Positions 1-8,640 of a stretch of DNA of 64,000 nt are shown one piece after another. The notes under the pieces are model-generated. The model had not been told where the DNA came from, did not search any database, and worked only from the letters and a program-made list of their open reading frames with translations. Where the stretch lies: contig SVOC01000004.1 of the NCBI GenBank assembly GCA_015066625.1, forward strand, positions 85,360-149,359. Reading direction: 5' to 3'. Every line of letters begins with the position of its first letter. Positions within the stretch are counted from its first letter, which is position 1. Made by a program: the position numbers and the translations under genes. The DNA is from Oscillospiraceae bacterium (GTDB lineage: Bacteria; Bacillota; Clostridia; Oscillospirales; Acutalibacteraceae).

Positions 1-42
1 AATTCATCGGGGACAAATACAATTACGAAAGGACAGACCAAA

Positions 43-534
43 ATGAAAAAGTTTTTAGCAATCGTTTTCGCACTCATCTTTGCTCTTTCAGCATGCACAG
101 TAGCATTCGCAGGCGCAGATGATCTCACTTGTGACACATGCCTTGCAAAGCTCGCTGACGAGAAAGCTTACAACGCTCACGTAAACGGCGGCTGCCTTGT
201 TGATTTCAAAGCTTGCCAGTATTGTGAAGCTAAGGTTGCAACTGCAAACCTTGAAGCTCACGAAGCAGAGTGCCCCAAGGGCGCAAGCGCTTGTGACAAG
301 TGCGGCGCAGACCTTGCAAACAAAGCAGCAGCAGATGCTCACGAATGTGCTCCCGCAGATATCGCAAACAATGTTCTTGACAAGGCTATCGACGCTCTCA
401 AGAACGTTGACTGGGCAGACGTAGCAAACAAGATTGTTGACGCTGTTAAGGGCATCGACTTCGAAGGCATCATCGCTAAGATTAAGCCTATCTTTGAGAA
501 GGTTGTTGAGCTTGTAAAGGGCTTCGCAGCATAA
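43..534 (+). CDS. Exported protein with three zinc-finger-like CCHC repeats
   Basis: 163-residue protein with an N-terminal export signal. The signal is ambiguous: LSAC at residues 15-18 fits a lipobox, while AFA followed by GADD at about 21-27 fits ordinary signal peptidase cleavage. Three consecutive units follow the pattern C-x2-C-x11/12-H-x1-4-C (first begins CDTC, second CQYC, third CDKC), spanning about residues 29-102, which would suit three zinc sites outside the cytoplasm. The last 60 residues are amphipathic, with repeats of the type D-A-[LV]-K-x-[IV]-D, probably helical. The start is supported by AAAGGA about 10 bases upstream. A strong hairpin terminator follows. I do not recognise a named family. 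A structural or metal-binding surface role is only inference. Confidence 0.85.
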   Translation: MKKFLAIVFALIFALSACTVAFAGADDLTCDTCLAKLADEKAYNAHVNGGCLVDFKACQYCEAKVATANLEAHEAECPKGASACDKCGADLANKAAADAHECAPADIANNVLDKAIDALKNVDWADVANKIVDAVKGIDFEGIIAKIKPIFEKVVELVKGFAA

Positions 535-554
535 TTTAATTTCTCATAAAACAT

Positions 555-585
555 AAGAGCTGTCCGTGAGGGCAGCTCTTTTTCT
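555..585. terminator. Bidirectional rho-independent terminator
   Basis: Arms 555-565 and 570-580 pair (AAGAGCTG.CC with GG.CAGCTCTT) around a four-base loop, followed by TTTT. It lies between the exported zinc-finger-like gene and the end of the convergent rlmD, so it can serve both strands. Confidence 0.85.
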
Positions 586-591
586 TTGCCT

Positions 592-1758
592 TTATCTTGT
601 AAGTAAAACCACACATTCTATATGGTTTGTGTGAGGAAACATATCCACGGGGCAGATTTTGCGTACTTTATACCCCTTTTTTGTAATCATCTGCAAATCT
701 CTTGCAAGGGTTTCGGGGTTGCAGGAGATATAGACAACCTTTTCAGGTGCGGCAACGGCAAGCGAATCAATGAATTTTTTGCTGCTTCCCGAGCGGGGAG
801 GGTCCATAAAAACAACATCGAATCTTTCGCCGTTTTCCGCAAGCTCCTGCATAAAGTCGCCTGCATCCGCACAGTAAAACCGTGCATTTTTTGAGTCGTT
901 TCGTTTTGCGTTGGAGATTGCATCCTTCACCGCATCGGGGTTAAGTTCAACGCCGATGACATTGCCTGCGGTTTTTGCCGCAACAAGTCCGATTGTGCCT
1001 ATGCCGCAATAAGCATCAAGCACCTTTGTATCATTATCAAGCTCTGCAAGCTCCATTGCCTTGCCGTAAAGCTTTTCCGTCTGCACGGGGTTAATCTGAT
1101 AAAAGGATTTGGGAGAAATTCTGAATACACAGCCGCAGAGAGTATCTTCAATATAGCCGTTGCCGTAGAGAATTTCTTCTCTGTCACCCAGCACAAGGTT
1201 TGTATCCTTGGGGTTGATGTTAAGCACAACGGTTGTGATTTCGGGGTGCATTTCAAGCAGTGCGGCGGTAAATTTTTTCTTCATGGGGAAGTATCCGCTT
1301 GCGCCTACGATTACAACCATTACCTGACCGCTTGAAAAACCTCTTTTGACAAGCACGTGACGGAGAAAGCCGGTGCCCTTATCCTCGTCATAAGTCCGGA
1401 TTTTGAATTTGGGCACCATATTGCGGATATCAACAATAATCTTGTCGGCAATTTCATCCTCTGTCATACAGCTGTCAACAGAAACTATTCTGTGACTGCC
1501 CGACTGATAAACGCCAGATATGATTTTGCCGCTTTTTGTTCTGCCGAATGCCGCCTGCACTTTGTTACGGTAGTGATAAGGATTATCCATACCGATTATT
1601 TTTTCTACCTTGCCGAATTTTTTCAGCAGTATTTCGCACCTTGCCTGCTTCCATTTAAGCTGACGCTCATAGGTCATATTCTGAAGCTGGCAGCCGCCGC
1701 ATTTTTTTGCAAGAGGGCAGGCATCGGGATTTGTTTTTAAGTTTGATTTATTTGACAT
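592..1758 (-). CDS. rlmD: 23S rRNA (uracil-C5)-methyltransferase, RlmD/RumA family
   Basis: Transfers a methyl group from S-adenosylmethionine to C5 of a 23S rRNA uracil. The N-terminus has the iron-sulfur cysteines CPLAKKCGGC (Cys14, Cys20, Cys23), with a likely fourth Cys in VDSCMTED. The SAM site is VLDAYCGIGTIGL, the MDPPRSG motif is present, and the catalytic Cys lies in YISCNPETLARDL near the C-terminus. At 388 residues it is shorter than the roughly 450 usual for the family, because the N-terminal TRAM RNA-binding domain is absent and the protein starts almost at the Fe-S motif. It begins 16 bases after the secA stop and is probably co-transcribed. Which uracil is modified (RlmC, RlmD or dual RlmCD) cannot be told. 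Confidence 0.93.
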   Translation of the reverse strand: MSNKSNLKTNPDACPLAKKCGGCQLQNMTYERQLKWKQARCEILLKKFGKVEKIIGMDNPYHYRNKVQAAFGRTKSGKIISGVYQSGSHRIVSVDSCMTEDEIADKIIVDIRNMVPKFKIRTYDEDKGTGFLRHVLVKRGFSSGQVMVVIVGASGYFPMKKKFTAALLEMHPEITTVVLNINPKDTNLVLGDREEILYGNGYIEDTLCGCVFRISPKSFYQINPVQTEKLYGKAMELAELDNDTKVLDAYCGIGTIGLVAAKTAGNVIGVELNPDAVKDAISNAKRNDSKNARFYCADAGDFMQELAENGERFDVVFMDPPRSGSSKKFIDSLAVAAPEKVVYISCNPETLARDLQMITKKGYKVRKICPVDMFPHTNHIECVVLLTR

Positions 1759-1774
1759 AATGATTCAATTCACC

Positions 1775-4525
1775 TTACTGCCTTGTACCGCCGCAGCACT
1801 TCTTATACTTTTTACCGCTTCCGCAGGGGCAGGGGTCATTGGGACCTGCCTTTTCTTTCTTTCTGACGGGCTGCTTTTTATCCGTGCCGTCCGATGAGCC
1901 GCCGCCTGTTGCGGTTATTTTTGCGGTCTGCTCACGCTTTGTTTCTTCCTGACTTCTGATAACGATGGTCAGAATCTGTCTTGCGGTATCTTCACGGATT
2001 GACTCAATCATTCCGTCAAACATTTCGGAGCCTATATTTCTGTAAGCAACAACGGGGTCTGTCTGACCGTATGCTCTCAGACCGATACCTCGGCGGAGCT
2101 GGTCCATTGCGTCAATGTGATCCATCCAGTATCTGTCAACGGTGCGGAGAAGAACCATCTTTTCAAGCTCACGCATAATGGGTTCGCCGTTTTCGCCCAA
2201 GCCGAAAAGCTCTTCACGCTCGGTATATCTCTTCTCTGCTCTGTCAAGAAGAAGCTCGCGGGCATCCTCTTTGTCAAATCCGTCGGTAAAATCGTCATCC
2301 GATGTAAGCCAACCCTTGAACTTGCTCTTCAAGCCTTCAATATTCCAGTCTTTCTTTGAAATACTGTCGGAACAGAAGAAGTCAACAGCATCGTTGACGC
2401 AGTCGGTTATCATCTTCATTATAACGGGTTTAAGCTCCTCGCCGTTAAGAACCTGATTGCGCTGTGTGTAGATAAGCTCTCTCTGGCGGTTCATAACATC
2501 GTCGTACTGAAGAACGCTCTTTCTTATGCCGAAGTTTCTGCCTTCAATGTTCTTCTGTGCGGTTTCAATGGAGTTTGTAACCATCTTTGCCTCAATAGGC
2601 ATATCTTCGGGAGTTTTAAGCATATTCATCACGTTGGTAAGTCTTTCACCGCCGAAAATACGCATAAGGTCATCATCAAGTGAAAGGAAGAAACGGCTTG
2701 CACCGGGGTCGCCCTGACGGCCTGCACGGCCGCGGAGCTGGTTGTCGATTCGTCTTGATTCGTGACGTTCCGTACCGATTATGAACAGACCGCCTGCCTC
2801 ACGCACTTTTGCTGCCTCAGGCTCAATCTGCTCATCATATTTCTTTTCAAGCGCGGCATATTCCGCTCTTGCATTAAGGATTTCTTCGTTATCCGTTTCT
2901 GCAAAGCCCGTTGCCTCGGCAATAAGCTCTTCGGTGTAGCCCTTCTTACGAAGCTCGGATTTTGCAAGGTATTCGGAGTTACCGCCGAGCTTGATATCCG
3001 TACCGCGGCCCGCCATATTTGTAGCGATTGTTACGGCATAGGGCTTACCTGCCTGAGCAACAATTTCCGCTTCCTTTTCGTGATGCTTTGCGTTGAGAAC
3101 CTCGTGCTTTATACCTCTTCTTTTCAGAATTGTGCTGAGAAGCTCAGATTTTTCGATTGATGCGGTACCGATAAGCACTGGCTGACCCTTTGCGTGACAT
3201 TCCTCAACAACAGCCATAATGGCTTCATACTTTGCCTTTTCAGTCTTATACACAACATCCGCCATATCGTTTCTTATCATGGGCTTGTTGGTGGGGATTT
3301 CGATAACGTCAAGGCTGTAAATCTGATTGAATTCGGTTTCTTCGGTCATTGCGGTACCTGTCATACCCGAAAGCTTTTTGTAAAGACGGAAATAATTCTG
3401 GAATGTAATGGTTGCAAGAGTTTTGCTTTCGTGCTCAACATTAACGTTTTCCTTTGCTTCAATTGCCTGATGCAGACCCTCATTGTAGCGTCTGCCCATC
3501 ATAATACGGCCCGTGAATTCGTCAACGATAAGCACCTGATTATCCTTGACAACATAGTCAACGTCACGGCGCATAACACCGTTTGCCTTGATTGCCTGAT
3601 TGATGTGGTGAAGCACCGTCATATTCTCGGGGTCCATAAGGTTTTCGATATTGAAAAATGACTCTGCCTTGGCAACACCGCTTTTGGTAAGGGTTGCTGT
3701 CTTTGCCTTTTCGTCAACAACGTAATCGCAGTTATCGTCAACAAGGTCTTCAATATTTTCTTTTGAGTTGACTTCCTTGATTCTCACGCATTTAAGCATT
3801 GTTGCAAAACGGTTGGCGGTTTTATAAAGCTCTGTTGACTTCTCGCCTCTGCCTGAAATGATAAGGGGAGTTCTCGCTTCATCAATAAGAATGGAGTCAA
3901 CCTCGTCCACGATTGCAAAGCTGTGGCCTCTCTGAACCTTATGTTCCTTATAAACAACCATATTGTCACGAAGGTAATCGAAGCCCATTTCGTTATTAGT
4001 GCCGTAGGTGATATCTGCGGCATAGGCTTCTTTTCTTTCGGGGTTTTCTTTTTCGTGAATGATAAGACCTACGGTAAGACCCATAAAACGGTACACCTTG
4101 CCCATCCATTCGCTGTCACGGCGTGCAAGATAATCATTGACGGTAACAATGTGAACACCCTCGCCCGAAAGTGCGTTAAGATATGCAGGCAGGGTTGCAA
4201 CAAGGGTTTTACCTTCACCCGTTCTCATTTCGGCAATTCTGCCCTGATGAAGAATGATGCCGCCGATAATCTGCACGGGGAAATGCTTAAGACCGATAAC
4301 ACGCCACGATGCCTCACGGCAGGCAGCAAATGCCTCGGGAAGAATATCGTCAAGAGTTTCGCCGTTTGCAAGACGCTGCTTGAATTCGGGAGTTTTTGCC
4401 TGAAGCTGTTCATCCGTAAGCTTTGAAAATTCATCTTCCAGTTTAAGCACCTTATCGCAAAGAGGGCGTATGCGCTTTATTTCCTTTGTTGAGTAATCGC
4501 CGAAAAGTTTTGTTAAAAGACCCAT
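1775..4525 (-). CDS. secA: Preprotein translocase ATPase SecA
   Basis: Motor ATPase that drives unfolded preproteins through SecYEG. The protein has 916 residues from the ATG at 4525. A GTG nine bases upstream is in frame, but it lies inside the ribosome site GAGGTGG (4531-4537), so the ATG is the real start and gives the classic [11 protein letters not shown]-terminus. Visible motifs: Walker [20 protein letters not shown], the second motor region [13 protein letters not shown] and [13 protein letters not shown], and a C-terminal zinc-binding SEC-C motif [14 protein letters not shown]. Length and order are standard for SecA. rlmD follows 16 bases downstream on the same strand, and the dCMP deaminase gene is divergent. 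Confidence 0.98.
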   Translation of the reverse strand: MGLLTKLFGDYSTKEIKRIRPLCDKVLKLEDEFSKLTDEQLQAKTPEFKQRLANGETLDDILPEAFAACREASWRVIGLKHFPVQIIGGIILHQGRIAEMRTGEGKTLVATLPAYLNALSGEGVHIVTVNDYLARRDSEWMGKVYRFMGLTVGLIIHEKENPERKEAYAADITYGTNNEMGFDYLRDNMVVYKEHKVQRGHSFAIVDEVDSILIDEARTPLIISGRGEKSTELYKTANRFATMLKCVRIKEVNSKENIEDLVDDNCDYVVDEKAKTATLTKSGVAKAESFFNIENLMDPENMTVLHHINQAIKANGVMRRDVDYVVKDNQVLIVDEFTGRIMMGRRYNEGLHQAIEAKENVNVEHESKTLATITFQNYFRLYKKLSGMTGTAMTEETEFNQIYSLDVIEIPTNKPMIRNDMADVVYKTEKAKYEAIMAVVEECHAKGQPVLIGTASIEKSELLSTILKRRGIKHEVLNAKHHEKEAEIVAQAGKPYAVTIATNMAGRGTDIKLGGNSEYLAKSELRKKGYTEELIAEATGFAETDNEEILNARAEYAALEKKYDEQIEPEAAKVREAGGLFIIGTERHESRRIDNQLRGRAGRQGDPGASRFFLSLDDDLMRIFGGERLTNVMNMLKTPEDMPIEAKMVTNSIETAQKNIEGRNFGIRKSVLQYDDVMNRQRELIYTQRNQVLNGEELKPVIMKMITDCVNDAVDFFCSDSISKKDWNIEGLKSKFKGWLTSDDDFTDGFDKEDARELLLDRAEKRYTEREELFGLGENGEPIMRELEKMVLLRTVDRYWMDHIDAMDQLRRGIGLRAYGQTDPVVAYRNIGSEMFDGMIESIREDTARQILTIVIRSQEETKREQTAKITATGGGSSDGTDKKQPVRKKEKAGPNDPCPCGSGKKYKKCCGGTRQ

Positions 4526-4613
4526 TTTGACCACCTCGAAGGTATTTTTGTATTGTAATATTTTTCTTTTTGTGATAAAATTCTTTCAGATAATAAAAAG
4601 GAGTGTCCGTGAT

Positions 4614-5111
4614 ATGCCGAAAAGAAACGATTATATTTCATGGGATGAATATTTTATGGGTATTGCCCTTCTTTCAGCCCGAAGAAGCAAGGACCCCAGC
4701 ACCCAGGTAGGTGCCTGCATAGTCAACAACCGCAACAAGATTATGTCCGTAGGTTATAACGGTTTCCCTCTGGGCTGCAGTGACGACGATTTCCCCTGGG
4801 ACCGCTCAGGCGATGAATACGACACAAAGTACCCCTATGTATGCCACGCGGAGCTTAATGCCATACTCAACAGCGGCGGCTCAAGCCTTGAAGGCTGTAA
4901 AATATATGTTGCGCTTTTCCCCTGCAACGAATGTGCAAAAGCAATCATTCAGAGCGGCATAAAGGAAGTATATTATCTTTCCGATAAATATGCCGAAACC
5001 GTGGGAGTCCGTGCATCAAAAAGAATGTTTGACAGTGCAGGGGTAAAATATACCCAGCTTAATCCCGCAAGCGAAGAGCTTGTAATCGACTTCAGAAAAG
5101 AAAATATTTAA
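4614..5111 (+). CDS. dCMP deaminase (ComEB-like cytidine/deoxycytidylate deaminase)
   Basis: Zinc enzyme that deaminates dCMP to dUMP for dTTP synthesis. It has 165 residues from the ATG at 4614, which follows AAGGAG (about 4599-4603). A longer frame reaching back to 4527 lacks a ribosome site and would add a hydrophobic stretch foreign to the family. Motifs: DPSTQVGACIV near residue 28, the catalytic HAE (His78, Glu80), and PCNEC (Cys104, Cys107) completing the zinc site. The last bases overlap tail-to-tail by 4 bp with the convergent gene ending at 5108. The allosteric dCTP/dTTP control known in the family cannot be judged here. Confidence 0.93.
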   Translation: MPKRNDYISWDEYFMGIALLSARRSKDPSTQVGACIVNNRNKIMSVGYNGFPLGCSDDDFPWDRSGDEYDTKYPYVCHAELNAILNSGGSSLEGCKIYVALFPCNECAKAIIQSGIKEVYYLSDKYAETVGVRASKRMFDSAGVKYTQLNPASEELVIDFRKENI

Positions 5112-6397
5112 TAGGTGTATACCACCGAACCCGCTGATTTACCGTCGGCTGTAAGAGCACGCACGCTCATTACATTTGAGCTGTCAAGCCATACAAAACC
5201 TGCGCTCTCGCTGAAAAGCATAGGCTCGGTGTATACGGCAGGCTCAGCAGAGCCGTCAACGGTGCAGTAGGTAACACTCTGAACGGGTGTGCCGTTTGCG
5301 TTGATTTTGCCGTATGATGCGAATACAGCCTTTGTTCCGTCGGGATTTACCGAAAATACATCTGCATTTTCAATATTGATATCTTTAAGAGTCTTTGATG
5401 AACCTGTAAGCAGGTCAATCATCACAAGGCTCTTTTTATTTATAAGGTATTTGCCGCACTGTAAGTAATCGGTCTGCCAATCCCCTTCAAACTGAGTGAG
5501 CACATTTTCGGTATTGCCTGTTTTAAGGATATTCGCAAAACCCTTGTCGTTCTTTTTAAGGTAATGCATACCGTTGCCGTCATTGACAAACCATACACCC
5601 AGAACATCCTTGACCTCAATTTTGGGTTTATAGGCATTGGAAAGCACCATTACGTCCGCACGCAGACCCTTATCAGCTTCATTGTAGTATCTTGAAGAAA
5701 GAAAAAGCTTTGCACCACCCAGATTTTTAATGAAATCATCGGTCAGCAGAGTCCAGTCCTGACGGAAAGTGCCGTTCATATCGATAAGTCTTGTGTGGTT
5801 TGAAACATATGTTGATGTTTTGCCGTTTGCAAGGTCGAAATTATAGATTTCGGAATAAAGCTTCTCTGTTTTATAGAAATTATCCTTATCAAAATCCGCA
5901 AGAAGAAGGTATCCGCCGCCGTAGCCCGCAGGCTTTGCCGTCAGCTTTACGAATGCATAATCATAAACCTGAACATCCTTGCTCATATCCGATGTGAAAA
6001 CACCGTAGCCGCAGGCTTTGCCGTCTTTTTCAATATAATTTACGGTTACGGGAATTGTTTCGCGGCTTGCTTTAAGGCTTGCCTTTACCTGTTTTGGCGC
6101 AAGTGTGCTCGCAACCATCTGGCCGTTTGCGTATTCATAGAATTTCACACTGCCTTTAAGGTCGGCTGTGTAGTAGATATTGCCGAAATCGGTGGGCAGA
6201 TAAATTTCACCGTTTGTGCCTTTGACGGAAAGACTTGCTGTATAAGCACTTTCGTCATATGAAAACACAACAGGCTCGGGGTTTTCAATCTGAGGTGAAC
6301 CGCCTGAATTTTTGGTTGAAACAAAGAAAACAACACCTGTTGCAACCATAACAACCGCCATAACGGCACAAAGAATTTTTATAACTTTATCGTTCAT
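5108..6397 (-). CDS. Membrane-anchored protein with beta-propeller-like extracytoplasmic domain, unknown function
   Basis: 429 residues. An N-terminal membrane anchor (about residues 7-27) is followed by a polar extracytoplasmic domain rich in beta-strand patterns. The C-terminal half carries WD40/TolB-like phrases (VFSVNPDGTKAVFASYG, YLINKKSLVMIDLLTGSS) that suggest a beta propeller. I recognise no catalytic motif. It begins 12 bases after the xth stop and is probably co-transcribed with it. A sensing or binding role at the cell surface is inference only. Confidence 0.8.
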   Translation of the reverse strand: MNDKVIKILCAVMAVVMVATGVVFFVSTKNSGGSPQIENPEPVVFSYDESAYTASLSVKGTNGEIYLPTDFGNIYYTADLKGSVKFYEYANGQMVASTLAPKQVKASLKASRETIPVTVNYIEKDGKACGYGVFTSDMSKDVQVYDYAFVKLTAKPAGYGGGYLLLADFDKDNFYKTEKLYSEIYNFDLANGKTSTYVSNHTRLIDMNGTFRQDWTLLTDDFIKNLGGAKLFLSSRYYNEADKGLRADVMVLSNAYKPKIEVKDVLGVWFVNDGNGMHYLKKNDKGFANILKTGNTENVLTQFEGDWQTDYLQCGKYLINKKSLVMIDLLTGSSKTLKDINIENADVFSVNPDGTKAVFASYGKINANGTPVQSVTYCTVDGSAEPAVYTEPMLFSESAGFVWLDSSNVMSVRALTADGKSAGSVVYTY

Positions 6398-6409
6398 TTT
6401 TATTCTCCT

Positions 6410-7174
6410 TTACAGTTCAATTTCAAGCTCAACGGGGCAATGGTCGGAACCGAAAATTTCGTTGTGTATTTTTGCATCCTTCATTTTCTCTTTCAGCTTT
6501 TCTGATACGATGAAGTAGTCAATTCTCCATCCCGCATTCTTTGCTCTTGCGGAAAATCTGTATGACCACCAGCTGTAAACACCTTCAAGGTCGGGGTAAA
6601 AATAACGGAAGGAATCAACAAAGCCGCTTTCGAGCATTTCGCCGAATTTTCCTCTTTCCTCATCGGTGAAGCCGGGATTGCGGCGGTTGGACTTCGGATT
6701 TTTAAGATCAATCTCCTTGTGTGCAACATTAAGGTCGCCGCAGAAAATAACGGGCTTTTTCGCATCAAGAGCGCATATATATTCTCTGAAAGCGTTTTCC
6801 CAATCCATACGGTAATCAAGACGCACAAGACCGTCACGGGCATTGGGAACATAAACAGTTATGAAATAATAATTTTCAAATTCAAGGGTGATAACTCTTC
6901 CCTCGGTGTCGTGCTCGGGAATACCTATGCCGTATGATACGGAAATCGGTTCCTCTTTTGTGAAAACAGCAGTTCCCGAATAACCCTTTTTCTCGGCATA
7001 ATTCCAGAACTGATGATATCCGTCAAGGCTGAGTTCTGCCTGTCCTTCCTGCATTTTGGTTTCCTGCAAGCAGAATATATCCGCATCAAGAGCACCGAAG
7101 CTCTCATAAAAATCCTTTTGAAGGCAGGCTCTTATTCCGTTGACATTCCACGATATAAATCTCTTGACCGCCAT
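6410..7174 (-). CDS. xth: Exodeoxyribonuclease III / AP endonuclease (ExoA/Xth)
   Basis: DNA-repair enzyme that cleaves 5' to abasic sites and removes 3' blocking groups. The start is the ATG at 7174, with GGAGG at 7185-7189 nine bases upstream; a TTG three codons earlier is too close to that site. Family motifs in order: SWNVNGIRA, LQETK (metal Glu), VYVPNARDG, CGDLNVAH (catalytic Asp and Asn), RIDYF and SDHCPV (catalytic His). The 254-residue length is typical. It is the first gene of a two-gene unit with the anchored protein ending at 5108. Confidence 0.95.
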   Translation of the reverse strand: MAVKRFISWNVNGIRACLQKDFYESFGALDADIFCLQETKMQEGQAELSLDGYHQFWNYAEKKGYSGTAVFTKEEPISVSYGIGIPEHDTEGRVITLEFENYYFITVYVPNARDGLVRLDYRMDWENAFREYICALDAKKPVIFCGDLNVAHKEIDLKNPKSNRRNPGFTDEERGKFGEMLESGFVDSFRYFYPDLEGVYSWWSYRFSARAKNAGWRIDYFIVSEKLKEKMKDAKIHNEIFGSDHCPVELEIEL

Positions 7175-7310
7175 ACCGCACAATCCTCCATTATATATTA
7201 GAATATATTATATCATAAAAAATTAACCGTGTCACCTGTAAATATTAATATTATGTAAATATTCATAAAAATGCCCCCTCAATTTTGGCAGGTGAAATTC
7301 ACTTTCACCC

Positions 7311-7345
7311 TTGACAAATGCTTTGTTTTGGGGTATTTTTATAAT
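7311..7345 (+). promoter_or_regulatory. Sigma-A-like promoter of the lipoprotein gene at 7400
   Basis: Perfect TTGACA at 7311-7316, then 17 bases to TATTTT at 7334-7339. A perfect TATAAT at 7340-7345 also exists but would need a 23-base spacer. Transcription would start 45-55 bases before the ATG at 7400. Confidence 0.65.
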
Positions 7346-7399
7346 TAAGAAGTGTGCGGTTTGCACACAAAAACAAAAATTTTTTCAGGAGGAAAAACC

Positions 7400-8281
7400 A
7401 TGAAAAAGCTTCTCGCAATTCTCCTCGCAGCAGCTATGCTCTTCGCATTTGCAGCTTGCGGTGATGACACAACAGGCGAAACAACAACCACAACAACAGC
7501 AGCAGAAGATGTAACAGACGAAGCTCCCGTTGAGGAATCAACAGATGCTCCCGCAGTTGACACATCAGATGTATCGGCAGAAGAACCCTCAGCAGAGGAT
7601 CCCTCAACAGCTGACCCCTCAGAAGAAACATCAGCGGCAGCTGACGCTGAAATGACAAAGGCTGAGTTCGTTGCTTTCCTTAACGCTGAAACAGCTAAGG
7701 CAGCTAAGGGCTCATATAAGTACAACAGAAACTGCTCATACACAGATCCCATCGACGTTGGTAATTCAACAGACGCTCTCAACAGCGTTATCAAAATGGT
7801 CGATAAGGACTCAGACCTCAGCTCAGTTGTAGGCGGTTTCCTTGGTATCGGTACAAAGAAGGGTTCATTCCCCAAAGAGCAGCCCGATGATGACTACAAA
7901 CTCAAGGCTACCACTCTCAAGGAAGCTGACCTCGGTTCATTCAGCTGTGCAGACGGCGTTTACAGCTTCACACTTGCAAATGCTGCCAACCCCAAGAAGA
8001 CAGGCGCTACTCCTCTTCACAGATTCACAAACGACTTCATTACACACGAAGAAGTTGACTCAAGCATCAAGGATACAGCAGGCAACCTTATTAAGCTCAA
8101 CAGCACAGATGTTGACTACACAAACGTAAAAGTTTCAGTCAAGGTTGCAGACGGCAAGATCGCAGAAATTAAGTATCAGTACGATTTCGCTGCTACTCTT
8201 CAGGTTAAGATTCTTGTTGGTAACGTTGACGGCGACGGCGCTGCCAAGACAACAGGTGAATTCACAGAAATCAAATATTAA
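7400..8281 (+). CDS. Lipoprotein with acidic Thr/Glu/Ala linker (paralogue of the one at 34471)
   Basis: 293 residues. The start is the ATG at 7400 behind AGGAGG; the frame extends upstream but without a ribosome site. The signal peptide ends in a lipobox (AFAACG), with Cys21 as the lipidated residue. An acidic Thr-, Glu- and Ala-rich linker of about 55 residues follows, then a globular domain. The globular part has the pattern of the lipoprotein at 34471: a LxEADLGSFSCADG-type strand, a VDYTNVKVSVKVADGKI strand and a final strand with T-G-E-F. No enzyme motif is visible. Function unknown; surface exposure is supported by the lipobox. Confidence 0.88.
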   Translation: MKKLLAILLAAAMLFAFAACGDDTTGETTTTTTAAEDVTDEAPVEESTDAPAVDTSDVSAEEPSAEDPSTADPSEETSAAADAEMTKAEFVAFLNAETAKAAKGSYKYNRNCSYTDPIDVGNSTDALNSVIKMVDKDSDLSSVVGGFLGIGTKKGSFPKEQPDDDYKLKATTLKEADLGSFSCADGVYSFTLANAANPKKTGATPLHRFTNDFITHEEVDSSIKDTAGNLIKLNSTDVDYTNVKVSVKVADGKIAEIKYQYDFAATLQVKILVGNVDGDGAAKTTGEFTEIKY

Positions 8282-8292
8282 TTGATAAAAAT

Positions 8293-8330
8293 TGCCTCCG
8301 CACAGCAATGTGCGGAGGCATTCTTTTTTT
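8293..8330. terminator. Bidirectional rho-independent terminator
   Basis: Twelve-base-pair perfect stem, arms 8293-8304 and 8309-8320, loop GCAA, flanked by T-runs on the plus strand and A-runs that become T-runs on the minus strand. It lies between two convergent lipoprotein genes. Confidence 0.93.
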
Positions 8331-8565
8331 ATGCAAGTGTGGTCAGTGAAGTATCCGATGTTGAGGATGATGAATCGGGCATAACATCCGACATCATACT
8401 TTCCGTATCGGTTTTTGCTTCGGTCATCATATCCTCAATGGTTGTGAGGATGGGGTCGTTGTGGGCAGGGTCGGTAATCTTGCCATCCTCAGTGCCGCCG
8501 CAAGCGGCAAAAATCACCGAAATGAAAAGCACGGCGGCAATAATTGCAAATGAAATCTTTTTCAT
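8329..8565 (-). CDS. Small lipoprotein, unknown function
   Basis: 78 residues from the ATG at 8565, preceded by AAAGGAG with a 7-8 base spacer. The frame is open further upstream, but that part would be read through a long hairpin and encodes a Lys/Arg-rich non-signal sequence. Signal peptide with lipobox FAACGG, Cys22 lipidated. The mature part is only about 57 residues, acidic and Ser/Thr-rich (DSSSSTSDTSLTTLA at the end), so it may be a mere surface tag. Its ribosome site lies in the 3' arm of a long stem-loop (8574-8625). Confidence 0.75.
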   Translation of the reverse strand: MKKISFAIIAAVLFISVIFAACGGTEDGKITDPAHNDPILTTIEDMMTEAKTDTESMMSDVMPDSSSSTSDTSLTTLA

Positions 8566-8573
8566 AAAAAATA

Positions 8574-8625
8574 CTCCTTTACGCAAAATAATTTTCCGTT
8601 TGGAATTATTTTTGCCGTAAAGGAG
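8574..8625 (-). promoter_or_regulatory. Long stem-loop that covers the ribosome site of the small lipoprotein gene
   Basis: Arms 8574-8593 and 8604-8625 are nearly perfect inverted copies (20-22 bases) around a 10-base loop. Read on the minus strand, the 3' arm contains AAAGGAG, the ribosome site for the ATG at 8565, and is followed by TATTTTTT. It also sits 15 bases after the GH127 stop. It could therefore act as a terminator for GH127 or as a lid over the ribosome site, or both. Confidence 0.7.
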
Positions 8626-8640
8626 CTTTTTATTCAAATT

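Noticed and set aside
4527..4613. N-terminal extension of the dCMP deaminase
   Set aside because: Lacks a ribosome site and does not fit the family; AAGGAG supports the start at 4614.
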